DNA from: VBAS01 sp964581455
GTDB taxonomy: Bacteria; Bacteroidota; Bacteroidia; Chitinophagales; Chitinophagaceae
Direction of reading: 5' to 3'
Length of the DNA: 64,000 bases
Assembly: GCA_964581455.1 (NCBI GenBank)
Contig: CAZOOT010000001.1
Coordinates: 29,435 to 93,434 of the forward strand
Both the position numbers and the translations under genes were made by a program. Below, one piece after another: positions 44,401 through 53,223 of the stretch; position 1 is the stretch's first letter; each line of letters starts with the position of its first letter. Below the pieces are notes generated by a model. The model was not told where the DNA came from. It saw nothing but the letters and a program-made list of their open reading frames with translations, and ran no database searches.

Positions 44401-44458
44401 AAACATTGAGGAGATTGCTTCGGCTTCGCCTCGCAAATAAAAATTACAATTAAAGAAT

Positions 44459-46042
44459 ATGGTAAAGATAAAACCGGAAGAAATCAGTGCGATACTGCGG
44501 GAGCAGTTGAGCAACTTTAATGCAAATGCTGATCTGCAGGAAGTAGGAACAGTTTTACAGATTGGTGATGGTATTGCAAGAGTGTATGGATTGGGAAATG
44601 TGGCTTATGGTGAACTGGTAGAATTTGAAGACGGAGTTCGTGCTATTGCACTGAACCTGGAAGAAGATAATGTGGGTGTGGTACTGATGGGAGATACCGG
44701 AGAGATCCATGAAGGTTCACAAGTGAGGCGTACAGGGCAGATTGCTTCTATCAAAGTAGGTGAAGGTATAGTTGGCCGTGTGGTAAATACTTTGGGTGAA
44801 CCAATAGATGGTAAAGGACCGATAGCCGGCGAACGTTATGAAATGCCGCTGGAAAGAAAAGCTCCGGGTGTAATTTTCCGGGAGCCGGTGAAAGAACCAT
44901 TGCAAACCGGTATCAAAGCCATTGATGCGATGATCCCGATTGGTCGTGGTCAGAGAGAATTGGTTATTGGTGACCGTCAAACAGGTAAGACTGCGATTTG
45001 TGTTGATACCATTATTAATCAGAAAGAATTTTTTGCTGCAGGAAAGCCTGTTTATTGTATATATGTAGCGATTGGACAAAAAGCATCTACCATTGCCGGA
45101 GTAATGCAGACTTTGCAGGATGCGGGTGCTATGGAATACACTACAATCGTTGCAGCTTCTGCAAGTGATCCGGCACCTTTACAGTTCTATGCTCCGTTTG
45201 CCGGTGCTGCCATTGGTGAATATTTCCGTGATACCGGTCGTCCGGCTTTGATTATTTATGATGATCTGTCAAAGCAGGCTGTAGCATATCGTGAAGTATC
45301 GCTGTTACTTCGTCGCCCTCCGGGCCGTGAAGCATATCCGGGAGATGTTTTCTACCTGCATAGTCGTTTACTGGAAAGAGCTGCAAAAATTATCAGTGAT
45401 GATGCAGTTGCAAAAAACATGAATGATGTACCGGACACTATAAAACATTTGGTAAAAGGTGGCGGTTCTTTGACAGCCCTGCCGATTATTGAAACACAGG
45501 CCGGAGATGTATCAGCCTATATTCCAACCAACGTAATTTCTATTACTGACGGACAGATCTTCCTGGAAGGAAATCTGTTTAATGCCGGTATCCGTCCTGC
45601 GATCAACGTAGGTATATCTGTAAGCCGTGTGGGTGGTAATGCACAGATCAAATCCATGAAGAAAGTAGCGGGTACTTTAAAACTGGACCAGGCTCTTTAT
45701 CGTGAGCTGGAAGCTTTCTCTAAATTTGGTGGTGACCTGGATGCTGCTACAAAATCTGTAATTGATAAAGGTGCCCGTAACGTGGAGATATTGAAACAGC
45801 TTCAGTACTCACCCATGTCAGTTGAAAAGCAGGTAGCAATTATTTACCTGGGTACAAATGGTTTGATAAAAGATGTACCGGTAAAAAGAGTAAAAGAGTT
45901 TGAAGAACATTTCCTGATGGAAATGGATAATAAACTTCCTGAATTGTTAGCTGAATTTAAAAAAGGAAACCTACCTGAGGATGGATTAAAGAAGATGGTG
46001 GAAATGGCGAATGGATTGATACCTCAGTATAAAGCGAAGTAA
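44459..46042 (+). CDS. atpA: ATP synthase F1 subunit alpha
   Basis: This is the non-catalytic nucleotide-binding subunit of F1, 527 residues. Features are the Walker A GDRQTGKTA (about 171-179), the preceding MIPIGRGQRELVIGD, LIIYDDLSKQAVAYREVSLL, the family signature PAINVGISVSRVGG near 380, and SVEKQVAIIYLGTNG. It is followed by a strong terminator, not by atpG, so gamma, beta and epsilon must be encoded elsewhere. Confidence 0.98.
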   Translation: MVKIKPEEISAILREQLSNFNANADLQEVGTVLQIGDGIARVYGLGNVAYGELVEFEDGVRAIALNLEEDNVGVVLMGDTGEIHEGSQVRRTGQIASIKVGEGIVGRVVNTLGEPIDGKGPIAGERYEMPLERKAPGVIFREPVKEPLQTGIKAIDAMIPIGRGQRELVIGDRQTGKTAICVDTIINQKEFFAAGKPVYCIYVAIGQKASTIAGVMQTLQDAGAMEYTTIVAASASDPAPLQFYAPFAGAAIGEYFRDTGRPALIIYDDLSKQAVAYREVSLLLRRPPGREAYPGDVFYLHSRLLERAAKIISDDAVAKNMNDVPDTIKHLVKGGGSLTALPIIETQAGDVSAYIPTNVISITDGQIFLEGNLFNAGIRPAINVGISVSRVGGNAQIKSMKKVAGTLKLDQALYRELEAFSKFGGDLDAATKSVIDKGARNVEILKQLQYSPMSVEKQVAIIYLGTNGLIKDVPVKRVKEFEEHFLMEMDNKLPELLAEFKKGNLPEDGLKKMVEMANGLIPQYKAK

Positions 46043-46064
46043 TATTTAAAGAATTCAATAAACT

Positions 46065-46092
46065 AAAGACCCTCCAAAAAAGGGTCTTTTTT
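46065..46092 (+). terminator. Terminator after atpA
   Basis: AAAGACCCT (46065-46073) and AGGGTCTTT (46081-46089) form a perfect 9-bp stem with a 7-base loop, followed by a T-rich tract. It closes the atp transcript 22 bases after the atpA stop. Confidence 0.9.
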
Positions 46093-46106
46093 CTTTTTAA
46101 AAATAA

Positions 46107-46138
46107 TTTGGTTTATATTATAAACTACTTTATGTTTG
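46107..46138 (+). promoter_or_regulatory. Promoter of the second TonB receptor gene
   Basis: TTTG at 46107-46110, a 20-base spacer and TATGTTTG at 46131-46138 give an ideal Bacteroidota -33/-7 promoter. Transcription should start near 46142, about 22 bases before the ATG. Confidence 0.7.
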
Positions 46139-46163
46139 TGTTTGAAATTCAAAAATCAATAAA

Positions 46164-48422
46164 ATGAGAGTGTTGAATATTTTGATGATATCCTTACTGC
46201 TGGCGGCTTTCACCGGATCTGCCCAGGCCCAGGTAACAGTTTCGGGGACAGTGAAGGATAAGAAACATTCATTGCCATTAGTGAGCATCACCTTGCAGGA
46301 TACCTATGACGGAGCCACTACTGATTCATCCGGAAAATTCTCTTTTAAGACATCTGAAAAAGGAGAGTTTAATCTGATAGTATCCGCAATAGGGTATAAG
46401 CCGTATGAGCAAAAAATTACAATTGGCACATCCCCCATTTCATTAGAAATTATTTTAAAAGAGGAATTTACTGAACTGGAAGCAGTAGTTATTTCGGCTG
46501 GTACATTTGAAGCCAGTGACCGGAAAAGAGCCGCAGCTGTATTAACTCCAATTGACATAGTAACCACAGCAAGTGCAAACGGAGATATTACCGGGGCATT
46601 AAAAACTTTACCCGGAGCACAACAGGTAGGAGAGAGTGAAGGGCTTTTTGTTCGTGGTGGCACTGCAGCAGAAACAAAAATATTTATTGATGGTACATTG
46701 GTGAATAGTTTTTTTGGATCCAGTGTTCCCAACATTGCGTCTTATGGAAGATTTTCTCCATTTCTTTTTAAAGGAACAGTTTTTAGTACAGGTGGTTATT
46801 CTGCGCTGTATGGCCAGGCTCTTTCTTCTGCTTTGATCCTTGAATCAATTGATCTCCCTGATAGGACTTCTGCCAATCTGGGCGTATCGGTAATAGGATT
46901 GAATGGGGGCTATCAGCATTTATCAAAAAATAATAAATCATCAATAGGTGCCAGCTACAGTTATACAAACCTGGCACCGGCATTTGCAATTGTAAAACAA
47001 AAACAGGATTATTCTCAAAACCCCGAGTTTCATAATTCCGATTTCAATTTCAGAATTAAAACAGGTAAATCGGGCATGTTGAAATACTATGGTTATTTTA
47101 ACAGCAGCAGGCTTGATTTTACTACGGGAAGTATTGACTCTCTAGGTTACCTTGACAGGTTCGGACTTAAAAACTTTAATATGTATCACAATCTTGCCTG
47201 GAAAGAAAACCTGGGTAATAAATGGAAATTATATACCGGGTTATCTTTTACAATAAATAATGATGATGTTATTTCCTCCATGAAGGACAAAAACAAAAAC
47301 GATGTAATGCTGGCCGGGCTGGAGTTTAAGAAATTTAATTTTGACCTTGATGGTAAATATGTAAATGCAAAACTTGTGCTGGAAAGAAGATTAAAAGGAT
47401 TATCTGCTTTCCGGTTTGGCGGCGAATATAATAACAGTGATGAGAAATCAATATTTACTTTATACAACGGGCAAAAATTTCCAGGCAGGTTGAAAGAAAA
47501 TATAAAATCTTTATTTGCAGAAGGAGATATCTACATCACAAACAGAATGGCTGCTAAAGTGGGTACCAGGTTTGAACAAACCTCTACTGTTAATGAAACC
47601 AATCTTGCCCCACGTTTATCTCTTGCCTATAAATTAAGCAAACAGGCACAGGCATCCCTGGCCTATGGTATATTTTATCAGAATCCTGAAAGGAAGAATT
47701 TACCATCGCCAAATGATCTGACTTTTATGAGAGCTACCCATTATGTGGCCCAGTATCAGAAGATAACCAGCTTAAGAAGTTTCAGAACAGAAATTTTTTA
47801 TAAAAAATATGAGAACCTGGTTAAGACAGGTAATATCAACGGGAGAGAAGGAGTAGCAATCAACAACAATGGATTTGGTGAGGCAAAAGGAATTGAATTT
47901 TTCTGGAGAGATAAAAAAACGATCAGGAATGTTGATTACTGGATCTCGTATTCTTTTTTAGATACCAAGAGGGATTTTTTGAATTTTCCTTATGCTACTG
48001 CTCCGAATTTTGCAGCAAAACATACGGCATCCATGGTGATTAAAAAATTTGTAAGTCCCTGGAAGATGCAGTTCAATGGTGCATATAATTATGCAAGCAG
48101 TCGCCCTTATTATAATATTGTTTCCAATGGGGCAGGTTATCAGTTTTCAGATATGGGTAAAGTGCCCGACTATCACAATTTCAGTCTTGCATTTAATTAC
48201 CTGCCAACTGTCGGAAAACCGGATGCAAAAAACTTTGTGGTCTATGTTTTCCAGGTCAGTAATATTTTTAACATCAAACAGGTTTATGGATACCAGTATT
48301 CGTCAAATGGAGCAAGAAAGGAACAGATCGTACCACCATCGAGAATGTTTGTATATATAGGTGCATTCTTCAGTTTTGGAATTGACAGAACGGAGAATGC
48401 TGTTAACGACAGGTTATTCTGA
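46164..48422 (+). CDS. TonB-dependent receptor
   Basis: This 752-residue outer-membrane receptor has a signal peptide ending at AQAQ, a carboxypeptidase-like domain (about 24-110, VSGTVKDKKHSLPLVSITLQ), a plug (about 115-230, TGALKTLPGAQQVGESEGLF, then VRGGTAAETKIFIDG) and a barrel ending in a short DRLF tail. It is of moderate size, closer to metal or small-molecule receptors than to SusC. The next gene, 46 bases on, encodes a small exported protein often seen with such receptors. Ligand unknown. Confidence 0.9.
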   Translation: MRVLNILMISLLLAAFTGSAQAQVTVSGTVKDKKHSLPLVSITLQDTYDGATTDSSGKFSFKTSEKGEFNLIVSAIGYKPYEQKITIGTSPISLEIILKEEFTELEAVVISAGTFEASDRKRAAAVLTPIDIVTTASANGDITGALKTLPGAQQVGESEGLFVRGGTAAETKIFIDGTLVNSFFGSSVPNIASYGRFSPFLFKGTVFSTGGYSALYGQALSSALILESIDLPDRTSANLGVSVIGLNGGYQHLSKNNKSSIGASYSYTNLAPAFAIVKQKQDYSQNPEFHNSDFNFRIKTGKSGMLKYYGYFNSSRLDFTTGSIDSLGYLDRFGLKNFNMYHNLAWKENLGNKWKLYTGLSFTINNDDVISSMKDKNKNDVMLAGLEFKKFNFDLDGKYVNAKLVLERRLKGLSAFRFGGEYNNSDEKSIFTLYNGQKFPGRLKENIKSLFAEGDIYITNRMAAKVGTRFEQTSTVNETNLAPRLSLAYKLSKQAQASLAYGIFYQNPERKNLPSPNDLTFMRATHYVAQYQKITSLRSFRTEIFYKKYENLVKTGNINGREGVAINNNGFGEAKGIEFFWRDKKTIRNVDYWISYSFLDTKRDFLNFPYATAPNFAAKHTASMVIKKFVSPWKMQFNGAYNYASSRPYYNIVSNGAGYQFSDMGKVPDYHNFSLAFNYLPTVGKPDAKNFVVYVFQVSNIFNIKQVYGYQYSSNGARKEQIVPPSRMFVYIGAFFSFGIDRTENAVNDRLF

Positions 48423-48468
48423 TTAATGAATATTCAAAATCAAAAATTTAAAAATAAAAATTAAAAAA

Positions 48469-49131
48469 ATGAAAAAAATAACATTCTTCTTAACAATGAC
48501 CTTATTTGGCACAATGGCTTTTTCACAAATGCCTGAAAAGTTTATAAAAGCCATGGAACAAAAAGTTCCATCAGTTGACACCGCCCTGGACATAAATAGC
48601 TTGCTGGACATAGCAAATGCATTTGAACGTATAGCTGATGCAGAAAAAAATCAATGGCTGCCTTATTATTATGCAGCATTATGTAATGTAAATGCCGGAT
48701 TGATGATGGGCGGAGGAGATGTGATGGCAGGAAATGCCGATAAAACGGACCCGATTGCCAATAAAGCAGAAAATTTATTAAGCAAAGCTGAAGCTTTAAT
48801 GAAAGAGAACTCTGAAATTTATGTGGTAAAAAAACTAATTGCCACACTTAGGTTAATGGGAGATCCTATGAACAGGTTTATGTCCTATGGTCCGGTTGCA
48901 GAACAGGCATTACAGACAGCCAGGAAACTGGATCCTGAAAATCCACGAACATATTTACTGGAAGGCCAGGATAAGTTTTTTACACCAGAACAATATGGCG
49001 GCAGTAAAACAGCGGCAAAAGCTTTGTTTGAAACAGCTATGAAGAAATTTGAAACAGCAAAACCAGAAACCTCTATTCACCCTTCCTGGGGTTTGCCAGC
49101 TGCAAAATATTTTCACTCGCAGATTCAATAA
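48469..49131 (+). CDS. Exported TPR-like helical protein, TonB receptor companion
   Basis: This 220-residue protein has a signal peptide (LTMTLFGTMAFSQ) and a body of paired helices resembling tetratricopeptide repeats (ANAFERIADAEKNQWLPYYY, then AEQALQTARKLDPENPRTYL). The middle loop LMMGGGDVMAGNADKTD is conspicuously Gly/Met-rich. It lies close behind the TonB receptor gene and probably works with it in the periplasm. No enzymatic motif; function unknown. Confidence 0.65.
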   Translation: MKKITFFLTMTLFGTMAFSQMPEKFIKAMEQKVPSVDTALDINSLLDIANAFERIADAEKNQWLPYYYAALCNVNAGLMMGGGDVMAGNADKTDPIANKAENLLSKAEALMKENSEIYVVKKLIATLRLMGDPMNRFMSYGPVAEQALQTARKLDPENPRTYLLEGQDKFFTPEQYGGSKTAAKALFETAMKKFETAKPETSIHPSWGLPAAKYFHSQIQ

Positions 49132-49231
49132 TCTTTAAATAAGTTATTATGACTGATGATAGTTATTCTGCTGATCAGATTCCGCAGTTCATTCTGTAAA
49201 ATAATAAAATCATCCCGTTAAAAAACTGATT

Positions 49232-49903
49232 ATGGAAAAAGAAAAAAAATTATCAGAAAAAGAAAGTCTTGAACTCATTGCCATGATGATCAACAAGGCA
49301 AAATCATCTTTTCATGATACCGGCTTCGGCGCTATCATGTGGGGCGCAGTTATTGCCGTTTGTTCGCTGGTCAGGTTTTCTGAAATTCATTTTAATTATA
49401 AACTTCCTTTTGATATTTACCTGCTTACCCTGGTTGCCATTCTTCCGCAGATATTTATTACGATGAAAGAAAAGAAAGAGCGGAAAGTAAAATCGTACGA
49501 TGATATTTACATGGATTATCTCTGGCTGGGTTTTGGCATTTCTGTTTTTTTATTAATTCATATCAGCAATAATATTTTCAGCGAATGGGGCTCCTGGGCA
49601 GATGAATTCAGAAACATTACCGGCAGAAAATCGTCCTTCAATTTTTACGAATATATTTCGCCGCTTTTTTTAATGCGGTATGGTATGCCCACTTTTGTTA
49701 CCGGTGCTGCCTGTAAATTTAAACCCATGTTATGGGGCGGAATTTTCTGCTGGGTATGCTGCATCATTACAGTATATACGCCGGCCAAAGCAGATCTTTT
49801 ATTAACAGCGGCTGCAGCGTTAATGGCCTGGCTGATACCGGGTATCTTAATGGAAAAAGAATACAGAGTTTATAAAAAGCAACAAGCATCTGTGTATGTT
49901 TAA
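49232..49903 (+). CDS. Integral membrane protein of unknown function
   Basis: This 223-residue protein has a charged N-terminus (KEKKLSEKESLELIAMMINK) followed by five or six hydrophobic segments. The segment TGAACKFKPMLWGGIFCWVC near 165-185 is notable. Its stop overlaps the following winged-helix gene by eight bases, so the two are translated together; such pairs often form a membrane sensor with a DNA-binding partner. No family name is offered. Confidence 0.65.
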   Translation: MEKEKKLSEKESLELIAMMINKAKSSFHDTGFGAIMWGAVIAVCSLVRFSEIHFNYKLPFDIYLLTLVAILPQIFITMKEKKERKVKSYDDIYMDYLWLGFGISVFLLIHISNNIFSEWGSWADEFRNITGRKSSFNFYEYISPLFLMRYGMPTFVTGAACKFKPMLWGGIFCWVCCIITVYTPAKADLLLTAAAALMAWLIPGILMEKEYRVYKKQQASVYV

Positions 49904-50186
49904 AGACCTTGATCCCATATTACATTCCCAGTTAAGACTGGCCGTGATGTCTTTACTTATCAGTGTAAAAGAGGCAGAGTTTACTTTTATTAGAGAAAAA
50001 ACCAATGCCACTGCCGGCAACCTGAGTGTGCAGATTCAAAAGCTGAAAGAAGCAGGATATATTGATGTGATAAAGCAGTTTAAAGACAATTATCCGCAAA
50101 CAATTTGCAAGATCACAAAGCCGGGCATCTCCGCTTTTGAAGAATATGTAAAAAACCTGCAGGGTTATCTTACCCATCCAAAATAA
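49896..50186 (+). CDS. Winged-helix transcriptional regulator
   Basis: This 96-residue protein is a single winged helix: LRLAVMSLLISVKEAEFTFI, the recognition-helix region ATAGNLSVQIQKLKEAGYI, and the wing with ICKITKPG. It resembles the short MarR/ArsR-like regulators (HTH_27 type) that are often coupled to membrane proteins in Bacteroidota. Its start lies inside the end of the preceding gene. The target is unknown, perhaps its own operon. Confidence 0.8.
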   Translation: MFKDLDPILHSQLRLAVMSLLISVKEAEFTFIREKTNATAGNLSVQIQKLKEAGYIDVIKQFKDNYPQTICKITKPGISAFEEYVKNLQGYLTHPK

Positions 50187-50192
50187 AAAAAA

Positions 50193-50212
50193 GGCCCTTT
50201 AGAAAAAGGGCC
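50193..50212 (-). terminator. Terminator of the minus-strand T9SS gene
   Basis: GGCCCTTT and AAAGGGCC form an 8-bp stem. Only the minus strand has the T-run (positions 50192 down to 50185), so it ends the transcript of the gene at 50407-51426 and includes the element at 50252-50329 in that mRNA. On the plus strand it lies just after the winged-helix stop. Confidence 0.75.
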
Positions 50213-50251
50213 CGTCTCCGTTGATACTCTAAGTGTATGAAAAAGGTTATC

Positions 50252-50329
50252 AAAAAGAGTTCATGTTTCAGTTGACGAGGATTGGTTGCGACCATCTGCC
50301 TTAGCTCCCTCCAGATTTCAGGATGATGG
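50252..50329. repeat. Duplicated pseudoknot-capable element, copy R1
   Basis: It shares with 51492-51568 the words AAAAGAGTTC, TTGACGAGGATT and CCTTAGCTCCCTCCAGATTT followed by CAGG and GATGG. CCATC (50292-50296) pairs with GATGG (50325-50329), and CCT with AGG just inside. The loop word CCTC can pair with GAGG of GACGAGG outside the stem, an H-type pseudoknot. It lies in the 3' region of the minus-strand T9SS gene, before its terminator. Confidence 0.6.
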
Positions 50330-50406
50330 CTTATGAAATTTTTTTTGAAAACTTTCCCGGAATCCGGAGAACCCGGGAAGTGTTTGCCTTAAGAAAAGAA
50401 GTATAA

Positions 50407-51426
50407 TTAGTTCTTGATAATTTTTTGCTGAGCTGTTTCAGTACCCATTGTAAGTTTTACAAAGTACATTCCACGAGACACATTGCTCAGACTAATCATT
50501 TCAGTCTGGCTGGCATTTACATTCATTTTTGAAATAATTAATTGGCCGCTTGTATTGAATATTTCATACTTCACTTCCTTGTTCTGCCAGCTTGCCGGAA
50601 TAGTAACCCGTACTTCATTTACAACAGGATTAGGGTAGGTGATTATTTTAGCGGCTTCAGTCTGCTCACCGAGGCGAATAATCCGTACATCTGAATATTT
50701 GAAAGAGCCATCAATGTCTACCATTTTCAAGCGGTAGTAAATAATGCTTTTAGCAATTTCTTTTACATTGTCATTATAAGAATAATTTGTTTTGCTGTTT
50801 GTGTTTCCTGCTGCAAAAACTACAGAGATGGTTTTATAATCAGCGCCATCAAAACTCCTTTCTACTTCGAAAAGGTTGAAGTTTTTTTCTGAAACTGTTG
50901 TCCATGCCAGGCCTGCATTACTGTTTTTTAAATTGGCAGTAAATGAAGACAATACAACAGGCAATGAGCTTCCTCCAATAGATGTTTCAGTTGGGCCGCA
51001 AGAACCACCCCCGCAAGTAGAACCGCCGGTAAATGGTGTCAATAAAATTTCAAGACTGGATAGACTATTAAAAGGGACTGCTGTGTAAGTTTTATAATAC
51101 TGGATATCCTTCGGAGTACTGGCATCCATACACTGGTTTACCAGAACTGTTGTTCCGGATTTTATAACTATCGAAATTCCCTTTGCTCCATTAGTAGGGT
51201 TATAAAAACGAAAAGTGATATCCCACAAATTTGCACCGGCAGGAGATATAAGTAAACTGTTTGTACAAATCTTTGGACAGGCATTGGAACCTGCTGTGTT
51301 ATATGAACAAGTACCGGGACTTACTGCAACACCAGTTGGAGTAGTTGCGCCTGTCATTGGGTAAGTTTGTGCTTCTGATAATAAGGAAGTTCCAATTAAG
51401 GAAATAAGGAGTAAAATTGTTTTCAT
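50407..51426 (-). CDS. T9SS type A secreted protein
   Basis: This 339-residue protein has a signal peptide (ILLLISLIGTSLLSEAQ). An N-terminal domain of about 150 residues contains six or more Cys and a Gly/Cys-rich stretch (GGSTCGGGSCG). A fibronectin-like segment LPVVLSSFTANLKNSNAGLA to YYRLKMVDIDGSFKYSDV follows. The C-terminus, from IITYPNPVVNEVRVTIP to MYFVKLTMGTETAQQKIIK, is a type A sorting domain that targets it to the T9SS. Role of the N-terminal domain unknown. Its 5' leader is a near-exact copy of that of the neighbouring barrel gene. Confidence 0.85.
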   Translation of the reverse strand: MKTILLLISLIGTSLLSEAQTYPMTGATTPTGVAVSPGTCSYNTAGSNACPKICTNSLLISPAGANLWDITFRFYNPTNGAKGISIVIKSGTTVLVNQCMDASTPKDIQYYKTYTAVPFNSLSSLEILLTPFTGGSTCGGGSCGPTETSIGGSSLPVVLSSFTANLKNSNAGLAWTTVSEKNFNLFEVERSFDGADYKTISVVFAAGNTNSKTNYSYNDNVKEIAKSIIYYRLKMVDIDGSFKYSDVRIIRLGEQTEAAKIITYPNPVVNEVRVTIPASWQNKEVKYEIFNTSGQLIISKMNVNASQTEMISLSNVSRGMYFVKLTMGTETAQQKIIKN

Positions 51427-51473
51427 TTCTTAGGGTTGAATTGTTAACGGATCAAATTTGTTTTCTTAATCAG
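51413..51473 (-). promoter_or_regulatory. Duplicated 5' leader, copy B
   Basis: This region, covering the first codons and about 47 bases upstream of the T9SS gene, is identical at all but one position over about 60 bases to 52017-52078. It contains CAAATTTG on the minus strand (near TAnnTTTG), so it probably carries the promoter and untranslated leader. Confidence 0.65.
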
Positions 51474-51491
51474 TATGAAAAATTTTAATCG

Positions 51492-51568
51492 AAAAGAGTT
51501 CTTTTTTTTATTGACGAGGATTTGAAATGTCCATTTTCCTTAGCTCCCTCCAGATTTCAGGAAGATGG
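51492..51568. repeat. Duplicated pseudoknot-capable element, copy R2
   Basis: This is the second copy of the element at 50252-50329. The stem is CCAT-T-TTCCT (51531-51540) against AGGAA-G-ATGG (51559-51568), ten pairs with one T-G wobble if read as plus-strand RNA. The loop is identical in both copies while stem bases vary, which suggests selection on structure. It starts 25 bases after the stop of the barrel gene and lies before leader B. Confidence 0.6.
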
Positions 51569-51593
51569 TTTGTTGGCTTATTATAAAGGCTAA

Positions 51594-52031
51594 TCAATTT
51601 TTTCCGGGCAATCTGCCGGCAAGGCCGATAGAAAACATCATCATTTTATTTGATGGGATGTTGATGTCTGAATAGATAAGTGCAATATCATTTATCTGGT
51701 ATCTCATTTGTACACCGGTCGTAAAATGTCCCCCATAGATCTTTTGATCCGAGCTTTGAACACTATAGCTATATCCGAGGTATGGTTGAATGGAGAACCC
51801 CTCTGCATTTCCAAGTGTTTGACCAAAACGGCTCTGAAAATAGACCGGGTTATGGTTATCAATATGTGTTGTCATGTTTATTCCGGCTGTAAATCCATTG
51901 TTAAACTGGAATTGTGAATGTATACCACCAATCATAGCTTTGTTTGAAGATCCCAGATGCATTCCGATAGAAAGCTGTGAATGTGCAGAAGCAGATAAAG
52001 CAATCAGGAAAAGGGTAAAAATTGTTTTCAT
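51594..52031 (-). CDS. Small outer-membrane beta-barrel-like protein
   Basis: This 145-residue protein has a signal peptide (MKTIFTLFLIALSASAHSQ). It has short amphipathic strands with Gly and aromatic residues (SIGMHLGSSNKAMIGGIHSQ, FNNGFTAGINMTTH, YLGYSYSVQSSDQ, YGGHFTTGVQMRYQ), as in small outer-membrane barrels. No family recognised. It shares leader and 3' element with the T9SS gene downstream, so the two are probably co-regulated. Confidence 0.65.
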   Translation of the reverse strand: MKTIFTLFLIALSASAHSQLSIGMHLGSSNKAMIGGIHSQFQFNNGFTAGINMTTHIDNHNPVYFQSRFGQTLGNAEGFSIQPYLGYSYSVQSSDQKIYGGHFTTGVQMRYQINDIALIYSDINIPSNKMMMFSIGLAGRLPGKN

Positions 52032-52078
52032 TTCTTAGGGTTGAATTGTTAACGGATCAAATTTGTTTTCTTGATCAG
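52017..52078 (-). promoter_or_regulatory. Duplicated 5' leader, copy A
   Basis: This is the near-identical counterpart of 51413-51473, here in front of the small barrel gene. Sequence identity ends abruptly at 52078; upstream flanks of the two copies differ. Confidence 0.65.
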
Positions 52079-52313
52079 AGTTGTGAACCGCCGTAATGAT
52101 ACAGGAAAACTACTTTTTTTGTGTGAGTATCGGTACGGATTTCTGATCGGGTTTTTACTTGGATATCTGTGATTCTTTTACGATGACACAAACGTAATAT
52201 GTGGATTTTACTGCTGCAAGCTTTTATTAAATTATTTTTTCAAACTAATTTCAATAAGTTCATTCTCAATAAAAAATTTTTAAAATTATTTTTTTTAATC
52301 GTAGTATTACTAC

Positions 52314-53222
52314 ATGTCATCTATCATCAATGTTCGGGATTTAACGAAATCGTTTGGGGAAATCAATGCAGTGGATCATCTGTCTTTTACTGTGAATGAA
52401 AAGGAAGTTTACGGATTTCTTGGACAAAATGGTGCAGGAAAATCTACTACGATACGTATGTTACTTACACTAATCGCACCTTCAGAAGGTACGATTGAAA
52501 TTTTCGGATTAGCACTTAAAAAACATAGAAATGAAATTCTTCGTCGAATTGGCGGCATCATAGAAAAGCCGGATATGTATAAATACCTGACAGCTTATGA
52601 AAACCTTTCATTGTTTGCCAGGGTAAGCGGAATAAAGATCAGCCGCGAACAATTATTGGATCAACTGGACAGAGTAGGCCTGGTGAACAGGGCTGATAGT
52701 AAGATCAGTACCTATTCACAAGGCATGAAACAAAGGCTGGGAATTGCGGTAGCATTAGTGCATGATCCTGATCTTGTGATATTGGATGAACCGTTGAACG
52801 GACTTGACCCTCAGGGAATGGCAGATATCAGGAACCTGATCATACATTTAAGCAAGGATCTGGGGAAAACAGTTTTCATATCCTCTCACTTGCTGAGTGA
52901 GATGGAATTAGTGGCTGATTCTTTATTAATAATTGATAAAGGAAAAAAGATAGTGGAAGGAAAAATGAATGAATTACTGAATCCGGTTACAATTAATGTA
53001 GAAGTGGAAACAACCTCGGCTGAGGATCTTCATCTGATATTAATGAATACTAAATGGAAAAATTCCATCAGGAGCCATACTGAAAAAAAACTATTGTTAT
53101 ATATGAAAAAAGAAGATGTTCCGGTATTTATAAAGGAACTGGCCCAGATTGAAATGCCGGTATATTCAATCCGGCCAAAACATTCATTGGAAGATTATTT
53201 TTTATCACTTACCGTAAAATGA
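52314..53222 (+). CDS. ABC transporter ATP-binding protein (ABC-2 type)
   Basis: This 302-residue ATPase has Walker A GQNGAGKSTT (about 39-48), signature YSQGMKQRLG, Walker B LVILDEPLNGLDPQG and the H-loop SSHLLSEME. A C-terminal extension of about 90 residues is typical of ABC-2 export ATPases. It begins an operon with the permease (one base apart) and a LolA-like protein. Exported substrate unknown. Confidence 0.93.
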   Translation: MSSIINVRDLTKSFGEINAVDHLSFTVNEKEVYGFLGQNGAGKSTTIRMLLTLIAPSEGTIEIFGLALKKHRNEILRRIGGIIEKPDMYKYLTAYENLSLFARVSGIKISREQLLDQLDRVGLVNRADSKISTYSQGMKQRLGIAVALVHDPDLVILDEPLNGLDPQGMADIRNLIIHLSKDLGKTVFISSHLLSEMELVADSLLIIDKGKKIVEGKMNELLNPVTINVEVETTSAEDLHLILMNTKWKNSIRSHTEKKLLLYMKKEDVPVFIKELAQIEMPVYSIRPKHSLEDYFLSLTVK

Positions 53223-53223
53223 T

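Noticed and set aside
50190..50213. Terminator for the plus-strand winged-helix gene
   Set aside because: The hairpin has no T-run on the plus strand; the T-run is on the minus strand, so it was assigned to the minus-strand T9SS gene.
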